A stretch of 64,000 nt of DNA from Zygnema cylindricum (taxonomy: Eukaryota > Streptophyta > Zygnematophyceae > Zygnematales > Zygnemataceae), in NCBI GenBank assembly GCA_037447655.1, contig JBBHKE010001435.1:122001-186000 (forward strand), in the 5' to 3' direction. Of this stretch, positions 38,919 through 49,832 are shown one piece after another. The notes under the pieces were generated by a model. It saw only the letters and a program-made list of their open reading frames with translations. It was not told where the DNA came from and searched no databases. Positions within the stretch are counted from its first letter, which is position 1. Every line of letters begins with the position of its first letter. The translations under genes were made by a program, and so were the position numbers.

Positions 38919-39579
38919 TTAGACAAATGAGAGGGATTTAGGGTCCATGACACGACCTAGAAGGATGCAGCGCTGCCGTTTTGTAAGACCATGGGAAACT
39001 GTAGTGTTGGGAAGGAAATGCATGAGGTGTTCCCGTTTTGTGGCTGTAGGCTCATCTAGGCTGCCAATGTGAATATTTATGAGCAAGCCGGGCCCATCGT
39101 CGGAGAAAGCGTGAGAGTGTGGATAAGACATAGAGTGGGGAGAACTTTGAGCGGTTGACCCGAGACGTTAATGTTGTGATTCGGTGGGTGATCAGGTTGA
39201 AGACATGTTTGGAATTAATGAAAAGCCAGGAGTGCACTCTAAATATATATAAAAGGGGGTTTGACAGAAAGATTTCCTTCTCGAAGGCGACCAATATCAA
39301 TCAAGTTTGTCCATTTAGCTCGAACCCGATTAGCTAAAGAACCGTGACGAGCGGCATCAATGATAAGAGGAGGACTTATTAATGCTTTTATCCGCTTTTA
39401 ATCAGCTAACACTGTAGGTCGAGGATCGTTATATGCTGCCACATTTTCGAAAATATATCCGAATGGTTGATCTAAATATTGCAAAAAATGCATGATACGA
39501 ACTAATTCAAAAAATAATTTAGTGTGGGGATCAGCCAAGCCGAGACCTTTGTCTGCTCGTGACATGCCTTGACAATCCC
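38919..39579 (-). pseudogene. Gypsy A: C-terminal part of DNA cytosine-5 methyltransferase domain
   Basis: Starting at the insertion edge the minus strand reads (D/E)CQGMSRADKGLGLADPHTK, motif IV with the catalytic Cys codon at 39572-39574. FGYIFENVAAYNDPRP follows, motif VI (ENV) with GAAAATGTG at 39440-39448. DAARHGSLANRVRAKWTNL is the motif VIII region with R-x-R. Past a stop and a shift, TKREHLMHFLPNTTVSHG and CILLGRVMDPKSLSF match the C-terminal motif IX/X. The enzyme class transfers methyl from SAM to C5 of cytosine. A stop inside VLAD*KRI and another near 39247 disable this copy. Confidence 0.88.
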
Positions 39580-40699
39580 TATTGAAATTTAAGTATTTTC
39601 TAGGACTGGGTTACGATAGAAAACTCTGCCACTAACTCCTTTCTCCAAGCCCTCACACTTGTTGTAGTCATTGAAGGCTGGAAAGGGAACTAGAGCCATG
39701 GCTGCCTAGGCTTTCTAGAGAGACAGGAGTAGTTTTTAATAAATTTACTAAAAAGATGTTGACGGACCAAGGATTTGATCCTGGTTCCTACTATCCGTCA
39801 AAATAGCCGGTAGCCGGCAACGTTGTCCTATAGTCTAGGAACTATGCTAGAGTATGATGTGTTTGATAAATATATAAATAGATAGACGTAGGACATTTCA
39901 TTTAACTAACAAAAGTACGGTGGAACATAGAACGTGTCGTAAACTATTGTACCACACAAAATAAATGGTGCGAACATTTATCTCAACGGCTTACCTTAAA
40001 AAGCAATCTAATCGGACGGCCGTGGTTAGCGCCAACTTCACGGAAAGGAAAATTTGGCCGTTTGCGGATGTTGCCACTCCGGATGACACGTGGCAACATC
40101 ATACGGGTTTATGGAATCTTCGGAACGGAAGACAACAAATTTGGATGTGACAAATGTCGCATTATGGCTGTGTCGTAAAATGTCCGTACAGAAAGTTCAC
40201 CTGTACTTTCTTGTACGGTACAGTCCTGTGATTGGTCAGCATTTCTGTACTAGGGGGTTTAGTGAGAGGTTTAGGACTTAGAATTATTTGGATAGGTGGC
40301 CGCCTCTCCTAGAGAGCATCTTTTATAAAAGTCAAACTTTGGTCAACCATAAGAATCAATTTACTTGACCATTTTGAGTGATTTTTTTTGCTGCGGACCC
40401 AGGGGAGTCCGAGCTACATAGGGGTGTAGTCGGTCACAAATTTTGCCTGCCAGGGTGGATGCATTTCAAAGGGGAAGTCAAAGTTGGTGAATGTGTCCAA
40501 AACTCATATTCTAACTTTGCATTCTGTGGTGGAATTGAGCACACAGAAAGTCTTATTTCACAAGGGTTAAGCAGTATTGGGGTTCTGATTGTCAAGGGGT
40601 CAATCATGTGGGTTTTTATCAACTTGGAGTCGGCACTAACTAGATAAGCTTCTTTGGACCTGCGAATTCTATTGGGGGAATGGACCCCATAGAATTACA
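39580..40699 (+). repeat. Copia J 5' LTR
   Basis: 1120 bp. Antisense tRNA-like segment with GGATTTGATCC at 39771-39781 inside TGACGGA...TCCGTCA-type arms. U3 hairpin GTACAGAAAGT...ACTTTCTTGTAC at 40185-40218. TATA-like TTTATAAAAG at about 40320. Stem-loops GGACCC..GAGTCC and CTACATAGGGGTGTAG at 40388-40433. The gag ATG lies at 40680 inside the LTR. Confidence 0.9.
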
Positions 40700-42793
40700 A
40701 GTTATGGGCCCACCATCTAGGGTGCCTATGTTTGATGGAAAAGACTTCACTTATTGGGAGTTTACGATGGAGGGATTGCTTTTCGAAAAGCACTTATGGT
40801 GAATTGTTTGGAGACAAGTGAGGTGTCCACCACCGGGCTTCGGTGAAACTCACTATGGAGATTCATCTGGGGCTTCCCAGAAAGCTAACCGGAGTCCGGA
40901 TGCAATAGTAGGTGAAGGAAAAATCATTGGCATGGAAGAGGAAAAAAGGGAGAAGGAAAAATGAACACCTATGGCGAAGGGAGCTAGACTCTCGGCTACG
41001 GTTCCACTTGTGGGGGTTATAACTAAACCAAAAACTGAGGAAAATGACATAAAAATTTGAGAATATAAAAACACTATTGCAAAACATCTCATACTTAGAT
41101 ATGTGTCTAAGTCCATAGCTATCACTCTTTAAAATCTAACCAAGTCTTCGAAAATCAGGGAAACACTAATTCAGATTTATAAGAGTGAATCTATACAGAG
41201 GCAGCAATTAGTAAAACAGGAAATAGAGGCCTATGTTTATAAAAGCGGTAGCAAGATAGAGTTTTGCAATGATATTGTTGCATTATATGTTGAGTTTGCT
41301 AGTGCAGGTTATGTAGAATCTGAGGTGAGAAAGATTAACACACTAATCATAAAACTTCCAAATGAGTACGAAGACATAATTTACCGTATGCAGGCAATGG
41401 ATTGCTCCTCATGGACTTGGAGAATTAACATGGGGATGATTCTTCTGAGGGAAAGCACATTGGAGCTTGGTAGGGGAAGTGACAAGGTGAATGCACTGAC
41501 AGCTGGTGGTGACTGGCGGAAGCGTGATGAGAGGAACGACGATGACGAGCGAAAGCGAGATAAAAGGAATGAAGGTGACGAGCGGAAGCGTGATGAGAGG
41601 AAAAAAGACAAAGATAAACCTTATCGGAACTTCGGTGGAAAGAGAGGGAGAGGAAAAGAAAGGGGAGCTTTGAAAAAAGGGTTTGCTTCTGTTGTAGGGA
41701 ACCGGGTTATTGTATGGAGGAATGCCCTTGTTTGGAAGAACTTAGAAGTTAGTATGTGAATGAGGAGGAAGAAGGGGAATAGGAGAAAGAGGATGAAGAT
41801 ATTTTGGAGCTTCTTCACATCAGTAGAATGGAGAAGAGAGAAAAGCACACACAAATTCCACGAAAGCAACAATGTGCTTTTGGAGGTATAAGGGAAGTAA
41901 AGAGAGGGGAGTTACTTGAGGATGTCAAAGAGTGTAGTGTATGACTTAGAAATGAGAAAGTCAGATCTAGGATCCATAATTGATAAAGGGAAAAATAAAA
42001 ATAATGAGGATAATTCCATAGATAATTTGGAAACAGAAAACTGGTCGTAAAGGGAGAATTCAACGGATTCCGTGGAAAGGGGAGAAGTAAATCCAAAGGG
42101 GGGATCAAAGGATAGGGGAGAAGAGGAATATTTGATTAAAGGTTTAGGGGAGGAGAAATATATTTTGGGAATAAAAATAGAAAGTGATAGTAGAAAGAAT
42201 TCCATGGAAGAGAGTGAGGAAAGTTCAGAAAATGGGGTAATTATCACGAATAAAAATATGAGTTCGGAAGATGTAGAAGTTATGAAAACTTTAATAAGGA
42301 CTAGTGATTTTTGGGAAAATTTGGGGGAAGATGGATTTGACAAAACTCATAGGAGTGATGCCATCTATCAAGGTGTGCCTGTAAAAGGGTTAGCATCTGT
42401 GTATTCTGTGTATCTGCTGCAGGCTGAGGATGGGGCTAGCATCTGTGTATTCTGTGTATGTGCTGCAGGCTGAGGATGGGGCTGGCTGTTTGAGCTGCAA
42501 GTGGGAATCTGGTTTTTGCTCGGATGAAAAAGGGATGAAGTGGATAAAATCCTTGCTCCAAAAGCCCGGATTTATGAAAATGGCATGCAAAATAAAATGT
42601 GTGATGCAATTATTATTTCGATTCATCTAGTACACTGTTTCAAATACAAAGGTATTTTCTTAAAGTTTAATAAATGGAAAAAAAGGGGGGGGAGAAAGAT
42701 GTTTGTTGTTATTTGTTTTTTTTTTGTTTGTTGTTTTTTTTTGTTATATTAAGTGTGAATTGAAAGAAAAAGTAGACTAGAAAATAAGGGGAG
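40680..42793 (+). pseudogene. Copia J: decayed gag plus RT/RNase H scraps
   Basis: Gag begins MDPIELQVMGPPSRVPMFDG at 40680 through the primer-binding site AGTTATGGGCCCACC (40700-40714). It continues with FTYWEFTMEGLLFEK, stops, then a frame 41325-41759 with the gag C-half and a charged RKRDERN repeat. A knuckle-like CFCCREPGYCMEEC in another frame (His replaced by Tyr) lies near 41665-41710. Protease and integrase are missing. KYILGIKIESDS (RT) and SVYSVYLLQAEDGA (RNase H) scraps lie at 42.1-42.5 kb. A 46-bp tandem duplication (42391-42436, 42437-42482) sits in the RNase H scrap. Confidence 0.8.
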
Positions 42794-43924
42794 TGTTGAA
42801 ATTTAAGTATTTTCTAGGTCTGGGTTAGGATAGAAAAGAGCAGAGGCAGTCTGCCTCTAACTCTTTTCTCTAAGCCCTCACACTTGTTGTAGTCATTGAA
42901 GGCTGGATAGAGAGCTATAGCCATGGTTGCCTAGGCTTTCTAGAGAGACAGGAGTAGTTTCTAGTAAATTTACTAAAAGGATGTTGACGGACCCAGGATT
43001 TGATCGTGGTACCTACTGTCCGTCAGAATAGCCGGTAGCCGGCAGCGTTGTCCTATAGTCTAGGAACTGTGCTAGAGTATGATGTGTTTGATAAATATAT
43101 AAATTTATAGACGTAGGACATTTCATTTAACTAACGAAATTACGGTGGAACATAGAACGTGTCGTAAACTATTGTACCGCACAAAATAAATGGTGCGAAC
43201 ATTTATTTCAACGGCTTACCTTAAAAAGCAATCTAATCGGACGGCCGTGGTTAGCGCCAGCTTCACGGAAAGGACAATTTGGTCGTTTGCGGACGTTGCC
43301 ACTCCGGATGTGGCAAGATCATACGGGTTTAAGGAATCTTCGAAACGGAAGACAACAAATTTGGATGTGACAAATGTCGCATTATGGTTGTGTCGTACAA
43401 TGTCCGTACAGAAAGAACTCCGACACCTGTACTTTCTTGTACGGTACAGTTTTGTGATTGGTCAGCATTTTTGTACTAGGGGGTTTAGTGAGAGGTTTAG
43501 GACTTAGAATATTTTGGATAGGTAGCCGCCTCTCCCAGAGAGTATCTTGTATAAAAGGCAAACTTTGGTCAGCCATAACAATCTATTTACTTGGCCATTT
43601 TGAGTGATTCTTTTTGATGCGGACTCAAAGGAGTCCGCGCTACACAAGAGTGTAGTCGGTCAGATTTTTTGCCTGCCAGGGTGGCTGCATTTCTAAGGGG
43701 AAGTCAAAGTGGGTGAATGTGTCCAAAACTCATATTCTAACTTTATATTCTGTGGTGGAAGTGATTACACAGAATGTCTTATTTTAAGGGGTGAAGCAGT
43801 ATTGGGGTTTTGATTTTTAAGGGGTCAATCATTTGGGTTTTTATCAACTTGGAGTCGGCACTAACTAGATAAGCTTCCTTGGACCTACGAATTCTATGGG
43901 GGGAATGTACCCCATAGAATTACA
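42794..43924 (+). repeat. Copia J 3' LTR
   Basis: 1131 bp following polypurine tract AATAAGGGGAG. Same features as the 5' LTR: GGATTTGATCG at 42996-43006, hairpin at about 43406-43442, TATAAAAGG at about 43549. Confidence 0.9.
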
Positions 43925-44446
43925 CTCCCAACTGGCAAAGAGGTAATTGATTGGTTCTACATCAAGAAGGTGTTGATGGCCTATCAAACGAATGTCTTGA
44001 GGTAAGGTTGTGTGCATGTAAGCATACGCAGATTTGGGAAAAAGATGTGGATATTGTACGTGTAAAAGATTGCAGTGATGTGTCTGTGCTTTCCGGGCTA
44101 AAAGGTTAGTGTCGACTGAGTAGTAGTGTCTGATAAGTAATCCGTTGTGTAGGCACGAGAGCATAGAGGTACCAATGCTTGCGAATAGATCTAAAATGAC
44201 CAAACCATCTCGATGAGGCTTGAGCTGAATTGGTTTCCAATTAATGGGAAGAAAACCTGAAGGATCTACTGAAATCAGAGGAGGGGATGGAACTCGCGAT
44301 AAAGGAATCTGAATGTTGTGTTTGTAAATGTGATCAAACTCGCGAGAATCAATAATAAAACCTGGATTATCCAAAAGTTCCGGCAAAGAAGGACTGTCGG
44401 GCAAAATTTCCTCATCGGGTAGAGAATGGAAAATTTCAAATCCCAT
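43925..44446 (-). pseudogene. Gypsy A: N-terminal part of DNA cytosine-5 methyltransferase domain
   Basis: Minus strand: after an acidic linker (FHSLPDEEILPDSPSLPELLD) comes LVILDLFASIGTSMLSCLHNG, motif I (the SAM-binding DLF-x-G-x-G pattern with S for the first G). YYSVDTN follows at the motif II position, then HQHLLDVEPINYLFASWE, which runs into catalytic motif IV. The domain continues at 39579. The frame is one base off from the protease frame upstream. Supposed translation past 43925 runs into Copia J LTR and is meaningless. Confidence 0.87.
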
Positions 44447-44459
44447 CGAATTTCCGTAA

Positions 44460-45087
44460 TAAGTAGGGGCGGATTAGGCTGCGTGAGCCATAATGGGTAT
44501 GGGTTGTTTGTTGAAATTAGAGGAAGGCAAATTTTCTTTTCCGGGTAATTGGTAGGACGGTATGAAAATGTCTGATCGTACATATCAACAGCGCCTCCTA
44601 CTCTGAAAATCACATCTCCCCCTACTAAACAATCATAGTCAATACACTTGGTGACCAATGCGTGAGCACAGACTTGCGCAAAATAAGATTCTGTACCATT
44701 TTGAAACCTAAAATAGAGTGGATCCTTTGTAATGCCCAAAACTGGTTCTGTAGTTCTCGCTGAGGTGAGTAAACGTGTGGTGGTGGACTGAAGTTTATCA
44801 GTTGTCAGACCTAGTTTTAGTGCAAAAGATGACCCCAAAATAATTGGTTTTGCACCGGTGTCTATAAGTGGTAATGACGGTGTGACACCATTGACTGAAA
44901 ATACACCCTTCCCAATATCCAGAAAACTGATGTGTGGGTCTAGTGAACTACGCTCTTCGGCAAAGATAGGCCTAAGAGCTTCCAAATTACGGTTCATTTG
45001 CAAAGCTTGTAAAGTTGCCAATGGGACGGATGAGACGGTAGATTTAGGGTTGAGAGAGTCGAAAATCATAGTGGATAAAATGCACAA
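44460..45087 (-). pseudogene. Gypsy A: retropepsin-like aspartic protease
   Basis: GVTPSLPLIDTGAKPIILGSS near residue 75 carries the catalytic Asp-Thr-Gly. DYDCLVGGDVIFRVGGAVD near residue 150 is the second conserved segment. The readable frame ends near 44465 and the methyltransferase frame takes over, so the two are joined by a one-base shift (mutation or programmed). Confidence 0.85.
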
Positions 45088-45141
45088 TCTTTCCTTAATC
45101 TTATGACTGTCTGGGAAAGAGCGGTCAAGAATAATGAGTGC

Positions 45142-45880
45142 TTATGGCGTGATGGTGGAAGCTGTTTCGGGCAAATTAGCTACGGTCTCTTTGGAAAATG
45201 ATAATGGAATACGCGCAATAGACTGCTTACCCTGGTGATTGTGATCAACGGTGCCCTTTTCAAATATGGTTGCCCGTTTTTGGATGGTTGAATCTCGTAA
45301 AACCCGACCACCTAATGTGGGAAGGTGGACAACTGTACGAGCCATACCAGTAAGCTGAGCAGGCCGTTTCATTTGAGCCATAAGGGTTGCAAAGTGGTCT
45401 TGATCATGGTGGCCATTTGAGTTTGCATTTCCTTCCTTTCTCTTTCTCTCCGAGACACTTTAGGTGGCGAATCTTTTTCTGTTTCTTTCATTGGTTGGAC
45501 TATTTTGGCAGATCAAGCTGGAATTCCGACATTTCGGAATCTGATTTTGATACGAAAATTTAGGGTTTTTGATGTGACAACGATGAACAAAATGGCCAGT
45601 CTGTCTGCTGTGCGTACAGGTCGCAGATTTATCTGTGCGTACAGGTCGCAGATTTATCCGAACACATCAGAGAACCGTGCCTGGTCTTGCTATATGCGAT
45701 TGGATGGTTGATTTGGTGGAGTTCCCATGGCTGGAACCCTCGGTGGCCGATTATTGGGCCCTAAGTTACGAGGATTTGGTTGATTAAAAGGATTTCATTA
45801 TTTTTGAGGAGCTTTTGTCGATCGTGGGCTTCCCACCAAAAATTTGTCATCTCGTATTCTACCGCGAATTGAGCGGCCTG
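45142..45880 (-). pseudogene. Gypsy A: gag remnant with degenerate zinc knuckle
   Basis: Broken minus-strand frames. QPNPRNLGPNNRPPR (about 45.78-45.70 kb) is Pro/Asn-rich gag linker. CTHSRQTGHFVHRC (about 45.63-45.58 kb) keeps CCHC spacing but has Ser for the second Cys. PPKVSRRERERKEMQTQM and MAQMKRPAQLTGMART follow. A short tandem duplication (GTGCGTACAGGTCGCAGATTTATC twice, 45608-45659) lies next to the knuckle. The gag start and 5' LTR are not identifiable beyond the GA tract. Confidence 0.65.
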
Positions 45881-45900
45881 GTCAAAGGTAAATTTGAGAC

Positions 45901-45905
<5 letters not shown>

Positions 45906-45979
<74 letters not shown>

Positions 45980-46080
45980 NNNNNNNNNNGGAGGGAGAAG
46001 GGAGGAGGGGGAGGAGGAGAGAAGAGAAGGGAAGAGAGGAGGAGGGGGAGGAGGGAAGAGGGAGGTGGAGAGAGGAGGAA
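45906..46080. repeat. (GA)n microsatellite with assembly gap
   Basis: Pure GA from about 45906 to 45979, ten N at 45980-45989, then G-rich GGAGGGG/GAAGAG sequence. The gap size is nominal; the repeat probably broke the assembly. Confidence 0.95.
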
Positions 46081-46144
46081 ATTCGGAAGGAAGAACAATG
46101 GATGGAACTTGAATCTATGTCCAAAAAGTCGAAAAGTGCGACAT

Positions 46145-46275
46145 TTTCGTGCGGATTCGAATTTGGTGCGATTTTTAATTCGTGCGTTATTTAATTTCGT
46201 GCGGTATTGAATTTCGTGCGGCATTTAATTTCGTGCGGTACTTAATTTCGTGCGGTTTTTAATTTCGTGGGGCTG
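46145..46275. repeat. 17-bp minisatellite AATTTCGTGCGGTATTT
   Basis: About six to seven imperfect units between 46160 and 46275. Four consecutive units read AATTTCGTGCGG followed by TATTG, CATTT, TACTT and TTTTT. Confidence 0.85.
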
Positions 46276-48656
46276 TCCTCGCACGAAACGTAAATTTTTA
46301 ACTCCGTGGGCGGCTAAAAAAACGAATAAAGTACGGTTCCGTACGGTTTTTAGGGGATGTTCTTTGGGTTCCGTGTTTTAAAACACGAAAAAGGTAATGA
46401 CGCGTTTGTCGACGTTTTATTGAGAGGCTATTCTTGACTAAAACCCACCCTAAAACTCACCCTATATTCACCCTAAAACTCTTTATCCATGGTTGAAAGC
46501 CTAAGTTCTCCGAAGTTTCGGGTAAACCTTAAATAGAAAACCTATAAAAAGTCTCGTGGTAGTTGCTAATGTTGCTAATTACAATAGCCAAAACTGGTCT
46601 AAACAAAAGGCTTTCCACCTGTTCCCCCTTATCGTCTTTCTTATTGACCCTATATCATTCCAAAACAATGTCGCTTAAAATTATTGAAAATTCATATTCT
46701 TTCCGCAATATTTCAAACGGCCCCAAGGCAAATAATCAGATAACTTGTAAAAAATGGGCTCCAGAGACCAAATCCTTTACTCTATCGTAACAAAAAGACA
46801 TTTGAGCAACCAACGCATGGCATGCACGACCATCAACTAGACAAATGTTATGAATGCGCGTCTGTAAAAATTTTGAGTTTTACGGTAAGGTCGGTAGAAA
46901 ATCCCATTTTGGATTTGGTCTTGTCATGTTGAACGTCCAAACGTTTGTCTTGCGAAGCATCGACGAGTTTTACAAAGTAGCCCATTGGACGGGCATTGAG
47001 TGTGAAAGTACTTACATAATATGGACCAAATGGGAAAATTCTCTAGTCAAGATATCAACGTGGCATTTACGTTTTGGTAGAGGATTTACCTTCATAGGCA
47101 GCCCTACCACTAAAATATTGTTTTTCCGCAACTCTTTTATGTTTCCCCTCTTTGTATTCGGAAATCGTTGGGGGAGAGGATTGTGTACATGCAAAAAGGC
47201 AAAACCCGAGAGTTTTAAGGGATCTAAGTGGGATATAATTGATGTAATTGGGCTTGTCATAACTCAAATAAGGTTGGTGATTGTTTAGTTGTTAATAAAC
47301 TGTGCACCCTTTGTCTGTTCCAAACGAGCACTTTTGATCTCAAATTTTATGTTATTATGGGAATCTCAAATTGTTATCTATTTTGTGACGTGTCTTTGAC
47401 AACAAATTTCAAATTGTCGAGGTTCAAGTTCGTTTTGTCCAACATGTAACCGTACACAGTGTAGCATACGCCTTTGAGATCTTTATATCTACCGTAACTT
47501 TACATGGATAATAGAAAAAACAAAACTTTCAATTATTAGTTATCAAACTATATAATTGCAAATTGTTCGGACCAAAAATTAATCGCCACTCCTCGACGTG
47601 ACCACTTTTGTGTGCCTAATAAAACCACAAATTTCACCACCAATAATGGTAGTGGAAGATGCATAGATACTCTAATAATACCTCTATAAAATATACGCAG
47701 ATCTTGAATCATACGTAAAGTGGTTGATTCCCGTGGTTAACATTTTTTAGCTCTACATTGCTTTTGTACACCTTAGGTCTTTGTGCTTTCATTATTCGTT
47801 TAAGGGTACATGGTAGTGAGAAGGTTTGGAAGAGCCTTTATATTCACATTGATGTGGCAGAATAATTGGTTTCTATATGGGCGGACATCCTCGATGGCAT
47901 GAATGGTTGCCAGCGAAAAATTCACGTAATTACGTTATAAAAAAATCGTACGCGAGGGAAGCTAAGGTATATTACCTATACTCTACGGTAGCAAATAGAT
48001 TGTCTTGTTGATGGCCATCTCTCATATGGTCGTGACCTTATGTTTACGGTTTTGTTTGGCCAATAAAACCTTTAACACTTCTCGAAGGTCCGTTTTGTGA
48101 GTTTTAACATGGACACCCAACATATCTAAGGTCGGACTAACCAAACTTGTGCGTCTAATTTTGCGGAGGTTAGGCGAACTCCAAGTACTTCAGTTGTTTT
48201 TGCCCTTTTTGGGAGGTATTCCACTCTCTTTAACATTTTTTTTGCACAAGTTCTTTGAGTTTCTTCTAAAATTTTAAGGTGTTAGAGGGGCATGTAGAAG
48301 TCGTTCGTGACATAAAAGCCATGAGATTTTAGTCCTTAAAGATTGTGATATGAATCAGGTATCATAGCTGTATTTTCGTGGTTATAATTTTTAAATCTTG
48401 TTGGTAAGCTTCGGATAGGAGGTTTCCCAATAAACGGCGAAGTCGCGGAATGAAAAATAGGGAGGGAGTGGTTTTATTCTTCTTGCCCCCCATCACGCCT
48501 ACACTACCTCAAATTAAAAAAAAAAACTAGAGCACAGCCTACTCAGTACCAAACTATAGATTAAAAACAAGTAAACTCGTCGCAACAAAATCATTTCAAA
48601 ACAACATCACAAAACCGTTGTACATACATCACCACGTCATCTAGTTACATTATATT
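46276..48656. other. Unassigned, possibly old repeat with degraded minus-strand coding
   Basis: No gene I can name. Minus-strand text between about 47.5 and 46.8 kb (for example YKDLKGVCYTVYGYMLD and KNNILVVGLPMKVNPLP) looks more protein-like than chance, with stops throughout. A plus-strand frame of 144 residues (46854-47288) overlaps it and shows no domain. It may be a decayed transposon. Confidence 0.35.
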
Positions 48657-48661
48657 CAGCT

Positions 48662-49832
48662 TGTTGATATTTGAGTATTTTCTAGGTCTTTATTAGGATA
48701 GAAAAAGAGCAGAGGCAGTCTGCCTCAAACTCCCTTCTCCAAGCCCCCACACTTGTTGTAGTCACTGAAGGCTGGAAAGAGAGCTAGAGCCATGGCTGCC
48801 TAAGCTCTCAAGAGAGACAGGTGTAGATAAATGGTAGGTTAACTAAAATGAATATTGACGGATCCAGGATTTGATCCTGGATTTTGCCGTCCGTCAAGAT
48901 TTGGATAGCTGGTAGCTTTGCCCGTTTAGTCTAGGGCTTGTACAAATACATATGGGGTTTGATAGTATTTAAATAGTTACACGTAGAATAATTCATTTAA
49001 CGGGAAACATAAACGTAGTGCATAGATACAGTTATAAATAGTACAGAGTACGATTTTATATATTATATGAAACGGATACCGCGCATTTGTTTCCACCGCG
49101 AAATAAATACCGCGCGTCTATTTTAAACGGTTAGAATTATAGCCAGATTTGATCGGACGACCACGATAGGCGCCGCGATCGCGAAACATGTACTTTTGGC
49201 TTTTTACGGTCATCACCACGTCAAGTGACACGTGGCACGTTAACATTGGATTGCGGTGACTCTGAAGATTACGGGAACAAATTCGGATATGACACGTGTC
49301 AACATTTCGGCCATATCGTACGATGGCCGTACAAAGTACACCGGTACCTGTAATTTTCTGTACGGCACAGTAAAGTGATTGGTGCCAGTACCTCAGTACT
49401 AGGGGGTTTAGAGAGGGGTTTAGGACTTAGAATATTTTGGGTAGACAGCCGCCTCTCCCAGAGAGCATCCTGTATAAATGGCAAACTTTGGCCAGCCATA
49501 ACTATCAACTCAGTTGACCAAATTCAGTGATTTTTGTTGCTGCGCACTCAAGGGAGTCCAGGCTACACAAAGATGTAGTCGGTCAGAGTATTTGCCTGCC
49601 AGGGTGGCTGCATTTCTAAGGGAAAGTAAAAGTGGTTGAATGTGTCCAAATCTCATATTCTAACTTTACTGAGCACACAGTAAGTCTTATTTCACAGGGG
49701 TGAAGCTGTAATGGGGTTCTGATTGTCAAGGGGTCAATCATTTGGGTTTATATAAACTTGGAGTCGGCACTATCTAGATTAGCTTCTTTTTATCTACATA
49801 TTATACGTGGCAATCGAGCCCATAGAATTTCA
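48662..49832 (+). mobile_element. Solo LTR F (Copia)
   Basis: 1171 bp, TGTTGATATTTGAG...ATAGAATTTCA, with perfect 5-bp target duplication CAGCT at 48657-48661 and 49833-49837. No internal region, so it is the product of LTR-LTR recombination. It has the antisense tRNA-like arm TTGACGGA...TCCGTCAA around CCAGGATTTGATCCTGG (48855-48898; B-box 48867-48877). TATA-like TATAAATGG at about 49473, and stem-loops at 49541-49582. Confidence 0.92.

Larger units (their letters stand above)
39580..43924 (+). mobile_element. Copia J: internally deleted Copia inserted in the methyltransferase of Gypsy A
   Basis: LTRs at 39580-40699 and 42794-43924 start T(A/G)TTGAAATTTAAGTATTTTC and end CCCCATAGAATTACA. 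Flanks are ATCCC (39575-39579) and CTCCC (43925-43929), a target duplication with one mismatch. Internal length is about 2.1 kb against about 4.4 kb in Copia C. Only decayed gag and scraps of RT and RNase H remain, so it would need other elements to move. Confidence 0.9.
21678..45880 (-). mobile_element. Gypsy A: decayed Ty3/Gypsy element with DNA methyltransferase and PHD finger
   Basis: Read on the minus strand the order is gag with a zinc-knuckle remnant (45.9-45.1 kb), retropepsin (45.09-44.46), cytosine methyltransferase (44.45-43.93 plus 39.58-38.92), RT (38.37-37.57), RNase H (37.57-37.2), integrase (37.08-36.45), C-terminal region with PHD finger (36.34-35.88 plus 21.80-21.72), then a polypurine tract and candidate LTR. 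RT-before-integrase order defines Gypsy. It is interrupted by Copia J and Gypsy B. Several stops and frameshifts make this copy inactive. The right-hand LTR is not identified; the gag runs toward a GA microsatellite with an assembly gap. Confidence 0.85.

Noticed and set aside
46854-47288. 144-residue plus-strand frame
   Set aside because: Likely the shadow of older minus-strand sequence; composition is not convincing.
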